Notes under the pieces: generated by a model
What the model was told of the DNA's origin: nothing
Seen by the model: only the letters and a program-made list of their open reading frames with translations
Database searches by the model: none
Source of the DNA: Alkalihalobacterium elongatum
Lineage (GTDB): Bacteria; Bacillota; Bacilli; Bacillales; Bacillaceae_F
Length of the DNA stretch: 64,000 bases
Assembly (NCBI RefSeq): GCF_019024285.1
Contig: NZ_WMKZ01000001.1
Coordinates: forward strand, 248,001-312,000
Direction of reading: 5' to 3'
Shown: piece after piece, positions 1 through 8,683 of the stretch
Layout of the letters: every line of letters begins with the position of its first letter
Position numbering within the stretch: the first letter of the stretch is position 1
Position numbers and translations under genes: made by a program

Positions 1-1311
1 TGACTTTACAATCGAAAGTCCGATTCCCGTACCGACTTTTTTCGATCTAGCCTTGTCGGTTTTATAAAAACGATCCCAAATATGTTTTAAATCTTCTTCT
101 GGGATTCCTTCTCCATTATCCAATATACTGATCTTTACATTATCATCCTGTAGAGATAAACTCACTTGAATTTCACTATTCTGTGGTGAATATTGGATCG
201 CATTTTGAATTAGATTAACGAATACTTGTTCCATACGATCTAAATCAGCATATACAAAAATATCTTCATCCACACCTTTTATCTCAACATTAATCTTTTC
301 CTTCAATAACTCTGGTTCCATGTTTGCTATAACTAACCTGATTTGTTCAGAAAGGTTGTAATTAGTAGGCTGAATGATAATTTTTCCAGCTTCTAACTGC
401 GTTAAGCTTAGTAAATCATTTACTAGCTTAATTAACCGTTCCGTTTCTTTTTTCATGATGGAATAGTAATGATTCTTTCGTTCTTTAGGTATCGTTCCAT
501 CAATTAAAGCAACTAAAAATCCTTTGATTGAAGTTAACGGTGAGCGCAAATCATGAGAAACATTTGCAACAAAGTCTCTTCGCATTTGCTCCAAACGATC
601 TAATTCCTTAGCCATAAAATTAAATGTTTCTCCCAATTGTCCCACTTCATCTTCCGTTTTCACTTGTACGTTACGGGAAAAATCTCCCTTCGCATACTGC
701 AATGCAATTTCATTCATATGCCGAAGAGGTGCAGTTATTTTTCTAGAAATAAACCAAATAGCAACACCAGTTAAGGCGATTGTAATAAACATAGTGAGCA
801 AAATAAGAAATATCATTTGGCGGGACTGGTGATTGTATTCATGAAATACCATCACCATTGAATATATATGTTGATTTTCTAGCTCAACTTCGAGTGGGGC
901 AGCCATTAGATAGATTAGGTAGTCATTTATTCTCATCGGTTCCGTAATAAGCTCTCCTTCTAAGGAAGTCTGAACAATATCTGAATCAATCTCTGCTAAT
1001 TCTGGAGGAGCATAGTCAGATTGAAAATGGACCTTCCCCACCTCGTCATAGATTGTTACCGTTGTATGCGGTTGGTTTAAACTCATTTGTAGTGATGATT
1101 TCACAACCTCTTGATCCCAATCTTTTTTATACGCTAGTTGTAAGTGGCTTACAATTTGATCCCGTTGATGATAAAAAAGCTCCTCGTAATTGCTATATAA
1201 GTATTCATGGAACAAATAAATAAAGATCGTACTAAATATTAAAAACGCTAACAGTAATATAAGAGAGTACGTTAGAAATAACTTTGTAAAAATTCCTTTT
1301 CTTTTAATCAC
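1..1311 (-). CDS. Sensor histidine kinase, C-terminus cut by window edge
   Basis: This is a membrane histidine kinase paired with the OmpR-type regulator just upstream on the same strand. A GTG start at 1311 overlaps the regulator's stop by 8 nt, so the pair is translationally coupled. The 437 visible codons begin with a hydrophobic segment (about residues 10-35), followed by an extracytoplasmic region, a second membrane segment and a HAMP-like linker. The H-box SHDLRSPLTS has the phospho-acceptor His near residue 253. The last visible residues are the G2 box GTGIGLSIVKS, so only a short C-terminal tail is missing. The sensed signal cannot be told from sequence. Confidence 0.9.
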   Translation of the reverse strand, partial: MIKRKGIFTKLFLTYSLILLLAFLIFSTIFIYLFHEYLYSNYEELFYHQRDQIVSHLQLAYKKDWDQEVVKSSLQMSLNQPHTTVTIYDEVGKVHFQSDYAPPELAEIDSDIVQTSLEGELITEPMRINDYLIYLMAAPLEVELENQHIYSMVMVFHEYNHQSRQMIFLILLTMFITIALTGVAIWFISRKITAPLRHMNEIALQYAKGDFSRNVQVKTEDEVGQLGETFNFMAKELDRLEQMRRDFVANVSHDLRSPLTSIKGFLVALIDGTIPKERKNHYYSIMKKETERLIKLVNDLLSLTQLEAGKIIIQPTNYNLSEQIRLVIANMEPELLKEKINVEIKGVDEDIFVYADLDRMEQVFVNLIQNAIQYSPQNSEIQVSLSLQDDNVKISILDNGEGIPEEDLKHIWDRFYKTDKARSKKVGTGIGLSIVKS

Positions 1312-1999
1312 TGACGTCCACCTCAAACTTATAACCCACCCCACGAATTGTTTTTAGGGCCCATTTTGAAGTTGGTTGTCCTAATTTCTCTCTTAATCTT
1401 TTCACATGTACATCAATCGTTCGAGGATCACCATCAAAATCATAACCCCAAATTTGATCTAGTAGCTGTAAACGTGAAAAAACTTGGTTTGGATGAGACG
1501 TAAAAAAATAAAGTAATTCTAATTCTTTAGGCGGCATCGTGACTTCTCTCCCACCAATAAACACTTTAAACTCTTTCATATTTATTGATAAACTAGGCCA
1601 TTCTATATTTTCGCTTTCGTCAACCAACCCATTTGTCCTTCTCAGCACCGCCTTCATCCGTGCAATTAGCTCATTTGGGTCAAAAGGCTTAACAATATAA
1701 TCATCTGCACCTAAATCCAGCCCACGGATTTTATCATAACTTTCGCCCATTCCCGTAAGCATTATAATAGGAATTACTGAATTTTCACTTCTAATTTCCT
1801 TACACACTTCCCAACCATCCACTTTAGGAAGCATGATGTCTAAAATGACAAAGTCAGGCTGGTCATCGTAAAACTTTATCAGCCCATCCTCACCTTCATT
1901 CGCAACAATCGCGATGTGGCCTTGTTTTTCAATATATAATGTAATCAGTTCACATATATTAAGATCATCTTCAATGATTAGTACCTTCAATGGACTCAA
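1304..1999 (-). CDS. OmpR/PhoB-family response regulator
   Basis: The receiver domain occupies residues 5-120, with acidic residues E10-D11-D12, phospho-acceptor D54 (ILDIML) and K104 (VKPF). A winged-helix DNA-binding domain covers about residues 135-229, ending in the usual RGVGYKF motif. I chose the TTG at 1999 because GGAAGG lies 6 nt before it; the open frame extends further upstream but has no ribosome binding site there. The length of 231 aa is normal for the family. It is the first gene of a two-gene operon with the kinase at 1-1311. Its specific regulon is unknown. Confidence 0.92.
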   Translation of the reverse strand: MSPLKVLIIEDDLNICELITLYIEKQGHIAIVANEGEDGLIKFYDDQPDFVILDIMLPKVDGWEVCKEIRSENSVIPIIMLTGMGESYDKIRGLDLGADDYIVKPFDPNELIARMKAVLRRTNGLVDESENIEWPSLSINMKEFKVFIGGREVTMPPKELELLYFFTSHPNQVFSRLQLLDQIWGYDFDGDPRTIDVHVKRLREKLGQPTSKWALKTIRGVGYKFEVDVSD

Positions 2000-2232
2000 A
2001 GTGTTCCTTCCTTTCTTAAGCCAATTTTTCCTTTTTACAAAGATAACATTTCTATATGAACACGATGTGAACAGTTTTAATTTACTGCTAAAAGATAAAA
2101 GCAAGTTTCACATGGTTTTTCTGATGTTTGGACATACTTTAACTATATTATTAGTTAGGCTTTGCCAAATTCATGGATCATAATTCATACTCACTAAACT
2201 TTAACAAAGCCGAACAGGAAGGAGGAAATGCG

Positions 2233-2493
2233 ATGGTAGACGAAAGCATTCAAGCCAGGGTCGAAGATAATTTTATGAATATTTGCGATTCTTGGGGCAA
2301 CTGTAACGAAGAAAATATTCAGTTTTTTTTAGCCGAGTGTTATGGTCAAAGTATTGATCCACAGTTTTGTATGAGCTGGCTAGAACAGCACAAAGAACAA
2401 TTGCCCAATTGGTCTTCTCTTTCAGTAATTGCTCAAGAATGGATTAATGAACATACCTCTACTGGATCCCCCCTCTCCATGGAAAATGACTAA
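2233..2493 (+). CDS. Small hypothetical protein, 86 aa
   Basis: I do not recognise this family. The ATG at 2233 is preceded by a strong GGAGG at 7 nt spacing, which argues for this start rather than the in-frame ATG at 2173. The protein is acidic and soluble, with four cysteines (ICDSWGNC, ECYG, FCMSW) and several tryptophans. It is divergent from the two-component operon and ends shortly before a hairpin terminator shared with the convergent lipoprotein gene. Confidence 0.7.
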   Translation: MVDESIQARVEDNFMNICDSWGNCNEENIQFFLAECYGQSIDPQFCMSWLEQHKEQLPNWSSLSVIAQEWINEHTSTGSPLSMEND

Positions 2494-2545
2494 CAAACTA
2501 AAATGGATTTTCGTTTAATAAAGTAAAATACCTACATATACTATC

Positions 2546-2590
2546 ATTAAAAAAGCTTCGACAAAGAGGTATCTCTTTAGTCGAAGCATA
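2546..2590. terminator. Bidirectional hairpin terminator
   Basis: The arms GCTTCGAC (2555-2562) and GTCGAAGC (2580-2587) enclose an inner AAAGAG/CTCTTT stem. An A-run precedes the hairpin (a U-run for the minus strand) and a T-rich stretch follows it. It separates two convergent genes. Confidence 0.8.
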
Positions 2591-2594
2591 TTTG

Positions 2595-3344
2595 TTAGAG
2601 TTTTTCTTCAATTATTCTATTACTAATAAATTTTTTAAGGCTATCTATTTCCTCTGTTTGAATGATATGAGTTGTTTCACCTATTTTCACTAGTTGGGCA
2701 GCCACTAATGCAAGTAAATGATATCCCTCTAATAGTGCATCTTGTAGTTCATTTCTTCCTTGGAGTAAGTTATTTTCTGATTGAATGTTCACCGTATGGT
2801 TACCTATTTTTTTTATGACACCGTGATGAACAATCATAGCTTCTAAGTAATAATTACGTACAAAATCAACTTCTTTTGTTTCTAGTTTTAACTCTTTTAT
2901 GTTGTTAATACGTTGTGGTACTACTTCCATAAAAGACTCATAATGGAAATTAAAATCTTCTCTTTGTTCATAAGCCATTAGAACATTATGTAAATAAAAA
3001 GTATAGTCTATCGTGTAATCGGGAAGTTCTTTTTTCTCTAGAGCCCTATAAAATAAGTCTAATTCTTTTAACAGGTTCTCTTTAGATGCTGTAATCTCTA
3101 TACTCGTCTGATCCCAAGCTCTTTCATTTTGAAGCTGTTTCTTTGTAAAAACTAGATTTTCTTCATTTTGTTCAAAACTTTTCTCACCAGTACTTAAGGT
3201 AGATATATGAATTTCATTTCGTTGAATTTCTTTAATAGCTGCTTGAGATTGGTCATTCGTTTGAACCGTTTCATTTTGACCACATGCACTTACTAATAAC
3301 ATAATCACTACTAAAGGAACCAACTTTTTTAATACTTTTATCAT
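2595..3344 (-). CDS. Putative lipoprotein, 249 aa
   Basis: The N-terminus has two lysine-rich turns, a hydrophobic stretch and a lipobox VSAC with the lipidated Cys at residue 21, so the protein should be anchored on the outer face of the membrane. The rest is a predicted helical, charged domain without a family I recognise. The start at 3344 is supported by a G-rich ribosome binding site (AGGGGGG) 5 nt upstream; the open frame continues 14 codons further but without a site. It appears monocistronic. Confidence 0.8.
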   Translation of the reverse strand: MIKVLKKLVPLVVIMLLVSACGQNETVQTNDQSQAAIKEIQRNEIHISTLSTGEKSFEQNEENLVFTKKQLQNERAWDQTSIEITASKENLLKELDLFYRALEKKELPDYTIDYTFYLHNVLMAYEQREDFNFHYESFMEVVPQRINNIKELKLETKEVDFVRNYYLEAMIVHHGVIKKIGNHTVNIQSENNLLQGRNELQDALLEGYHLLALVAAQLVKIGETTHIIQTEEIDSLKKFISNRIIEEKL

Positions 3345-3600
3345 AAGAACCCCCCTACTTACATCAAACAACAAAGTTAGACACAATTCTCATGATACAA
3401 CATTGAAGATTCATGTAATATGATGAAAAATTACTAAAAATTATTAACTTAATACCCAACACAATCTAAAGAACTAATTCAATAGTAATGAAGTCTGAGC
3501 GAAATTTAAAAACTCTCCAAAATTAATACTATAGAACTAATCAAAAGAGCTATTAGGATGATGTTTAACCCATATTTGTCCTATACAGTAGTGTTGATGT

Positions 3601-3741
3601 TTACATTTGTAGTTTTGGGGGCTTTGTGACAATTGACGCATCAATGCCTTTCTTAATAAGGTCACTGACAATTTGCTGGATGGGATTTACGGTTTTCTGA
3701 TCATCATTTAATACGATCATTGAACTTTCACTCTTTTTCAT
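3601..3741 (-). CDS. Small ORF, 46 aa
   Basis: The ORF runs from an ATG at 3741 to a TAA at 3601. GGTGAGGG lies about 5 nt before the ATG. The product begins MKKSESSMIVLNDDQK and carries a QQIVSDLIKKGIDASI segment that could form a helix. No homologue is recognised. It stands alone in a gap of nearly 700 nt, so it could be real or chance; the good ribosome binding site favours real. Confidence 0.45.
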   Translation of the reverse strand: MKKSESSMIVLNDDQKTVNPIQQIVSDLIKKGIDASIVTKPPKLQM

Positions 3742-3923
3742 TTAAACCCTCACCTTTTTCTTTTGCTAAGTAAAAGATAGCATATAAATATGAACTGAAT
3801 GTGAATAAAACACCTTATCACAACTGTTCATATAACTTTAACATTCACTAATGAAAATGCCTTCTTATCTTAGTCAACACAATCAATAGTTAACAGACAT
3901 CACATTAGCCTAACAAAGCTATG

Positions 3924-3970
3924 AAAAAAGGTAACTCCATGAGTGTCATGCACTTTGGAGTCACCTTTAT
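3924..3970 (-). terminator. Hairpin terminator downstream of the wHTH gene
   Basis: AAAGGTaACTCC (from 3927) pairs with GGAGTcACCTTT (to about 3968), with one mismatch and a loop of about 18 nt. It follows the peroxiredoxin/wHTH transcription unit on the minus strand. The rest of 3742-4035 shows nothing I can support. Confidence 0.6.
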
Positions 3971-4035
3971 TTGAGAGTATCATAATCTATCAGATCGAGG
4001 GAGGGAGGTATTCACTGATAGTTATTCGTATATTT

Positions 4036-4263
4036 TTACGATCTAGTTAGCAGCTTTTTCGCGCCTTTAGAAATTATAAATGCATTTCCTTGTGCTTCGA
4101 CAAATCCACCCGACTTCATATCTCGAAGTGAACTTCTCACTTTAAATAATGGTTGTCCAATTTTCTTTGAAATGTCTTCAGGCGTTAAAGCCTGATCTTG
4201 GATTGCTGATAACAACGCTTTTGCTGAACTCGTTAATGTTCCATCAGGATTCACACAAGCCAT
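4036..4263 (-). CDS. Small winged-helix-like protein, 75 aa
   Basis: The protein starts MACVNPDGTLT and has a helix-turn-helix-like core (TPEDISKKIGQPLFKVRSSLRDM) followed by a probable beta wing (GGFVEAQGNAFIISKGAKKL). This suggests a small winged-helix DNA-binding protein. The ATG at 4263 has AGGCGG at 8 nt; a GTG at 4272 is the alternative. It lies 13 nt downstream of the peroxiredoxin gene and is probably cotranscribed with it, so a redox-linked regulatory role is possible but unproven. Confidence 0.7.
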   Translation of the reverse strand: MACVNPDGTLTSSAKALLSAIQDQALTPEDISKKIGQPLFKVRSSLRDMKSGGFVEAQGNAFIISKGAKKLLTRS

Positions 4264-4276
4264 CGTATTCACCGCC

Positions 4277-4945
4277 TTATTTTAATTCTTTTTTGCAGAA
4301 GTACCAATCGACACATTCGATGCCTTCCTCTTTCATGCGCTCCTCCGCCATTTCTTGTGTTGCTGCAGGAGGAACAATGACTTTTTCACCTTTTCTCCAG
4401 TTAGCAGGTGTTGCAACACCGTGCTCATCAGAAGTTTGTAATGATTCAATGAGACGGAGGATTTCATCCATATTGCGTCCTGCTGATAATGGATAGTAAA
4501 TAATTGCTCGTACTACTTGGTTTGGATCAATGACGAACACAGCACGTGATGTTGACGTATCACTTTCTCCTGGCATAATCATTCCGTATTTCATTGCAAC
4601 ATCTTTGTTTAGATCGGCAATGACTGGAAATTCGATTTTCACACCAAATTTCTCCTCAACGTTTCTTACCCAAGCAATATGGGAGTGAACACTATCAATA
4701 CTTAAACCTAGTAACTCTGTGTTTAGTTCACGTAATTGCGGATAAATTTCTTGGAATGCCATAAATTCAGTCGTACAAACTGGGGTAAAGTCGGCAGGGT
4801 GTGAGAATAAAATCACCCAGCTCCCTTTATAATCCGATAATTGTATTGTCCCGTGTGTTGTCACACTTTCAAACTGTGGTGCTGGCGAACCAATACGTGG
4901 TAAACCTTCATTTACTTCTTGTACTTTGATTTCTTCGTTCATCAT
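4277..4945 (-). CDS. Peroxiredoxin, Prx6 (1-Cys-like) family
   Basis: A thiol peroxidase that reduces H2O2, organic peroxides and possibly persulfides. The peroxidatic motif PADFTPVCTTE has C57. The long C-terminal arm ends in IECVDWYFCKK, giving C211 and C217. This arrangement resembles the archaeal hexadecameric thioredoxin peroxidases of the Prx6 class, in which an extra C-terminal cysteine can serve for resolution. The length of 222 aa fits. The start has AAGGAG at 9 nt. The promoter upstream overlaps an ATACCCCC...GTAT palindrome, suggesting control by a CsoR/CstR-type sulfur sensor. The wHTH gene follows. Confidence 0.92.
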   Translation of the reverse strand: MMNEEIKVQEVNEGLPRIGSPAPQFESVTTHGTIQLSDYKGSWVILFSHPADFTPVCTTEFMAFQEIYPQLRELNTELLGLSIDSVHSHIAWVRNVEEKFGVKIEFPVIADLNKDVAMKYGMIMPGESDTSTSRAVFVIDPNQVVRAIIYYPLSAGRNMDEILRLIESLQTSDEHGVATPANWRKGEKVIVPPAATQEMAEERMKEEGIECVDWYFCKKELK

Positions 4946-4992
4946 TTATAACAACTCCTTTTTAATAATAATTATTATCTTGCTACAATTAC

Positions 4993-5029
4993 ATTCTACA
5001 CCGGTTTTATAAAATACTCAAGGGGGTAT
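4993..5029 (-). promoter_or_regulatory. Promoter plus CstR/CsoR-like operator for the peroxiredoxin gene
   Basis: On the minus strand, -35 TTGAGT (5016-5021) and -10 TAGAAT (4993-4998) are spaced by 17 nt. The palindrome ATACCCCCTTGAGTAT (5014-5029) covers the -35 box, a position fit for repression. It resembles the GC-centred, TA-flanked operators of CsoR/CstR regulators. No such regulator gene is seen in this window. Confidence 0.6.
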
Positions 5030-5078
5030 TTGGTGTTTTTTTATAATAATTATAATTAAGTTCAAACTTTGTTCATAT

Positions 5079-5633
5079 TTAATACGATAAGACTTCTAAC
5101 TCTCCTGTTTCTAAATGAAATAAATACCCTTCTACATCAACCGAATTGCCATATTTAACATAAATCGGATGACCCTTTAATATCTTCATTTGCTGAATGA
5201 CATTTTCTTTCTCAAGCTGATAACTACTTGTCTCATTATGCCCTTTGATCGACTGATGAACGTGTGTGATCCAGTTTCTAAATGACTCCACTTCTAGTGA
5301 GTCATTGGGGTCAATTTGTTGAGCAGCTTGGATTCCACCACATCCTGTATGTCCTAAAATAACGACCTTTTTTACGTTTAGGTGCTTTAAAGCATAGTAC
5401 AGACTCGCATTAAAGCTATCGTCATTTTCATTCACTTGATTAGCAATATTTCGGTGAACGAATAACTTCCCTAACGGCATTTGCATAATGACAGAAGGGC
5501 TGACTCTAGAATCCGTACAACTAATAAGGAAGATTTCGGGACTTTGTCCTTTACTTAAATTTAAAAAATAATCCGTATTCCTTTGTTTCATCTCTTTTAC
5601 AAAGCGTCGATTTTGCTTCATTATGTCATTCAT
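5079..5633 (-). CDS. Beta-class carbonic anhydrase
   Basis: It interconverts CO2 and bicarbonate. The zinc ligands of the beta class are present: C39 with the D41-R43 dyad (CTDSR), then H95 and C98 (GHTGCGG). At 184 aa it is a typical small single-domain enzyme. Its ATG overlaps the stop of the SulP gene in ATGA, so the two are coupled. The pair suggests that the anhydrase supplies or consumes bicarbonate moved by the transporter. Confidence 0.93.
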   Translation of the reverse strand: MNDIMKQNRRFVKEMKQRNTDYFLNLSKGQSPEIFLISCTDSRVSPSVIMQMPLGKLFVHRNIANQVNENDDSFNASLYYALKHLNVKKVVILGHTGCGGIQAAQQIDPNDSLEVESFRNWITHVHQSIKGHNETSSYQLEKENVIQQMKILKGHPIYVKYGNSVDVEGYLFHLETGELEVLSY

Positions 5634-7306
5634 ACAACGTTCTCCTTTAGCTTGAGTTCCTCTATTGCTTGTTCTACTGAATAGTAATCTATTTGTTTGT
5701 CATACTTACTCTTCCACCCTGCCTTTTCCACTAAGTCTCGAACTGGACCTTTCATCCCTGTTAAGATACAAGTTACATTCATTTCTTTACAAACGTTCAT
5801 CATTTCTTCTAATTGATCGATCGCGACAGCATCCATATCGTTTACAGCCGACATATCTAAAATAAGCCATTTCACTGGTCTCGTTGTTATATATTCTTCG
5901 ACCTTATCTTCTATAAAGGACATATTAGCGAAATAAAGAGAACGGTCTACACGCAAGATAAGAGCGTCTTGATAAGTTGTTACTTGAGGGAAGCGTTTTA
6001 CATTTCTAAATATGTTTTGCTCTTTTAAATAACCGACCTCTGCAATATGAGGATAGGCACTGCGCCAAATAAAAACGACGAGTGAAACTACAATTCCAAT
6101 TAAAATTCCTGTCTCTATTCCAATAAAGAGAGTTAGTATAAATGTAATTGTGAGTACCCAGCCGTCTATTTTTTTCACTTTAAATAAGTGTTTAACTTCT
6201 TTTACATCGATTAAACTATAAACGGCGACGATGATAATCGCAGCTAAAACAGCATTTGGTAAATAATAGAATAATGGTGTCAAAAATATTAACGTAATAA
6301 TAATTAAAACCGCTGAAATAATCGAGGCCAAACCTGTTTTAGCACCTGATTGATAGTTAACGGCGGTTCGAGAAAAACCACCTGTTACTGGCATTGAGGC
6401 AATAAAACTACTAAAAATATTAGCTAAACCTAAACCTTTCAACTCCTGATTGGGGTCGATTTTATATTTCTCTTTAGTTGCAATTGCTTTTGCAACAGCT
6501 ATCGACTCCATAAAGGCGATAAATGAAATCATTAGCGCTGTAGGCAATAGTACTTGGATCGCTTCTAGATTTATTAGTGGTATTGAAAAATGAGGTAAAC
6601 CTCTAGGAATGTCCCCTACAATTTTTAAGTCAAGTTCATCTAAGCGAAAGAGATAGGTTACTAAGATAGAAAACGCAACTACAAAAATAGGACCTGGAAT
6701 AACTGGCACGTACTTCTTCATAAAAATAAGGATTAAAATACTTGAGATACCAAAGAAAAATGTTAATAGATGTATGTGCGAAATACGTTGAAATACTTCA
6801 ACGATTAGTTGATGTGTATATTCGTGACTCTGCAGATTGACTCCTAGTAAATGTTTAATTTGACTTAAGGCAATCACAATTGCGGCAGCTGACGTAAATC
6901 CGCTAATAACAGCATGTGACAGAAAATTAACGATAAAGCCTGCCTTCGTTAACCCAAGGACCAGTTGGATCACCCCAACCATTAAGGCTAGTAAAATAAC
7001 ATAATTTAAGAACTCTGGTGTTCCGGGCTCGACAATGCTGGAAACCCCCGTAAAAACTAATAACGATACCATCGCTACTGGCCCAACAGCTAATTGTCTT
7101 GAGGACGCAAAAATCGCATATATGAGCAGTGGCACAGTTACTGCATATAAACCGATAACTGGATCAATTCCAGCTAACATTGCATATGCCATTCCTTGAG
7201 GTATTAACATAACAGCGACAATAATACCTGCTGAAATATCCCCTTTTAGAAACTCTTTCTGATAATTTGCTATCCATTTAATAATAGGAAACCACTTTTT
7301 TATCAT
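5630..7306 (-). CDS. SulP-family anion transporter with STAS domain
   Basis: A membrane transporter of 558 aa with roughly 10-14 hydrophobic segments (residues 20-420) and a cytoplasmic STAS domain at about 430-545. The SulP signature region near the N-terminus (GIIVAVMLIPQGMAYAMLAG) is clear. SulP proteins carry sulfate or bicarbonate. The coupled carbonic anhydrase favours bicarbonate, whereas the surrounding sulfur genes would fit sulfate, so the substrate is open. It lies 21 nt after the TusA-rhodanese gene, probably in one operon. Confidence 0.92.
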   Translation of the reverse strand: MIKKWFPIIKWIANYQKEFLKGDISAGIIVAVMLIPQGMAYAMLAGIDPVIGLYAVTVPLLIYAIFASSRQLAVGPVAMVSLLVFTGVSSIVEPGTPEFLNYVILLALMVGVIQLVLGLTKAGFIVNFLSHAVISGFTSAAAIVIALSQIKHLLGVNLQSHEYTHQLIVEVFQRISHIHLLTFFFGISSILILIFMKKYVPVIPGPIFVVAFSILVTYLFRLDELDLKIVGDIPRGLPHFSIPLINLEAIQVLLPTALMISFIAFMESIAVAKAIATKEKYKIDPNQELKGLGLANIFSSFIASMPVTGGFSRTAVNYQSGAKTGLASIISAVLIIITLIFLTPLFYYLPNAVLAAIIIVAVYSLIDVKEVKHLFKVKKIDGWVLTITFILTLFIGIETGILIGIVVSLVVFIWRSAYPHIAEVGYLKEQNIFRNVKRFPQVTTYQDALILRVDRSLYFANMSFIEDKVEEYITTRPVKWLILDMSAVNDMDAVAIDQLEEMMNVCKEMNVTCILTGMKGPVRDLVEKAGWKSKYDKQIDYYSVEQAIEELKLKENVV

Positions 7307-7327
7307 GATGAAATCCTTTCTGAGCTT

Positions 7328-7885
7328 CTATTTTATTGGCCCGGCCCAATGAGAAATACCAGGTATTACATTCCATACATTTTTATAACCGTTCTTTTCT
7401 AATAAATGACATGCAAAGTCACTTCGATTTCCTGTTCTACAAATGACATAGATATCTTCTTCTTTAGCTAGTTCATCTAGACGAAGCTTTAGTTCACCTA
7501 ATGGAATAGATACCGCCCCTGGAATATGCTTAAATTCAAATTCTAATTCTTCACGCACATCGACGATAGTGATTAATTCTTGTTCTAGCTTACTTATCAA
7601 TTCATTATTAGATATAATTCGTGCATGTAAATACTTATCGTTCTGTGCCTCCTTACCTTTTCGAATATAGTGAATAAATACATTATCATTAGCTAAACCA
7701 TCGATATATTCATGGCCTGTATAATTGGCCCATTCCTTCAATTCTATAAAACAATCAACTTCAGTTGAAATTACTTCTAGAACCTCACCTTCATTAAGTT
7801 CGGTTAATGCTTTTTTCACATGGACTAAGGGTAAAGGAGAGCGTTCCCCTTGAATATCAATAGTTTTCGTCACTTTCACTTCCAT
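7328..7885 (-). CDS. TusA-like domain fused to rhodanese domain
   Basis: Residues 1-75 form a TusA/SirA-like domain, but the usual CPxP motif reads RSPLP: the persulfide-carrying Cys is replaced by S16. Residues 95-185 form a rhodanese domain with the active loop CRTGNRS (C149), expected to carry sulfane sulfur. The ATG at 7885 follows GGGGTG; a GTG at 7894 is the alternative start. It heads an operon with the SulP and carbonic anhydrase genes. The rhodanese half probably handles persulfide; the TusA half may only bind a partner. Confidence 0.88.
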   Translation of the reverse strand: MEVKVTKTIDIQGERSPLPLVHVKKALTELNEGEVLEVISTEVDCFIELKEWANYTGHEYIDGLANDNVFIHYIRKGKEAQNDKYLHARIISNNELISKLEQELITIVDVREELEFEFKHIPGAVSIPLGELKLRLDELAKEEDIYVICRTGNRSDFACHLLEKNGYKNVWNVIPGISHWAGPIK

Positions 7886-7990
7886 AGTTCTCACCCCAAC
7901 GTTCTTTTAGATCTTTACTCCCTAACTATATAAAATCTAATTTAAACTCGATTAGTTAATTGGCACGACATAAACAACCTACAGAATAGC

Positions 7991-8030
7991 AAGTAACTGC
8001 TCCTATATTTATAAGCAGCAGTTACTTTTT
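7991..8030. terminator. Hairpin terminator after the DUF1641 operon
   Basis: AGTAACTGCT (7992-8001) pairs perfectly with AGCAGTTACT (8017-8026). The T-run lies on the plus-strand side, so it is an imperfect terminator for the minus-strand operon, but its position just after the DUF1641 stop fits. Confidence 0.55.
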
Positions 8031-8043
8031 TACCTCTAGTTTT

Positions 8044-8652
8044 TTATTGCTCTAGCTTTTTAATCGTTGCTGCACTCGTCTGTAATAGGCGTTGGACTGC
8101 TGGTTCCTTCAATAATCCCATGAGTCCCAAAATGCCAACTGGCTTTTGTTCGGTTGAACTAACTTCGTTATACGCTGCATTGGATACTTCCAATATTTTA
8201 GGCATCGCTTTCATCATTGGTGAGTTGAGTAGTTGATCACTTAGCTCTGTTAGTTGGTTGAGCTTCTTTGTCGCGTGATCAATCGTTGTTTCCGTTACTG
8301 CATCAACTAGTATTCCTGAAGCTTCAGCGAGGTCAAGAAGCTTTTCTAGCGTTCCGTTTTCGGCTAAGTTCCCCAAACGATCTAGCATTGGAAGTAGTTT
8401 CTCACCTACCGTAATGAGCTCGTCTAGCATCTTAAATAGTTCCGGTCTTTCGATTAGTTCTAAAAGCACTGCCGCTTTCTCGATTTTTTTTGTTAAATTT
8501 TCAATCGTCTCGCTCGTTAAGGCATCAGATGCAATTTTGGCCATCGTTAAAGCATCATCTAGTACTTCTGCTTTCGATACGAGCGAACTTAACACTTCAG
8601 GATCAAGATTTTGTAGCACTTCTCTTTGCTCTTTCTCTAGTACTTTTATCAT
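8044..8652 (-). CDS. DUF1641 family protein
   Basis: A 202-aa, almost wholly helical protein made of amphipathic repeats rich in Leu, Glu and Lys. It fits the DUF1641 family, which is often encoded beside SQR-like flavoproteins or formate dehydrogenases. There is no signal peptide or membrane segment, so it is probably cytoplasmic or peripheral. A good GAGGGTGG ribosome binding site precedes the ATG. It follows the SQR-like gene by 31 nt and likely supports or recruits that flavoprotein; this is inference from context. Confidence 0.85.
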   Translation of the reverse strand: MIKVLEKEQREVLQNLDPEVLSSLVSKAEVLDDALTMAKIASDALTSETIENLTKKIEKAAVLLELIERPELFKMLDELITVGEKLLPMLDRLGNLAENGTLEKLLDLAEASGILVDAVTETTIDHATKKLNQLTELSDQLLNSPMMKAMPKILEVSNAAYNEVSSTEQKPVGILGLMGLLKEPAVQRLLQTSAATIKKLEQ

Positions 8653-8683
8653 ACTGCCACCCTCTTTCCTCTTAAAGAATTTA

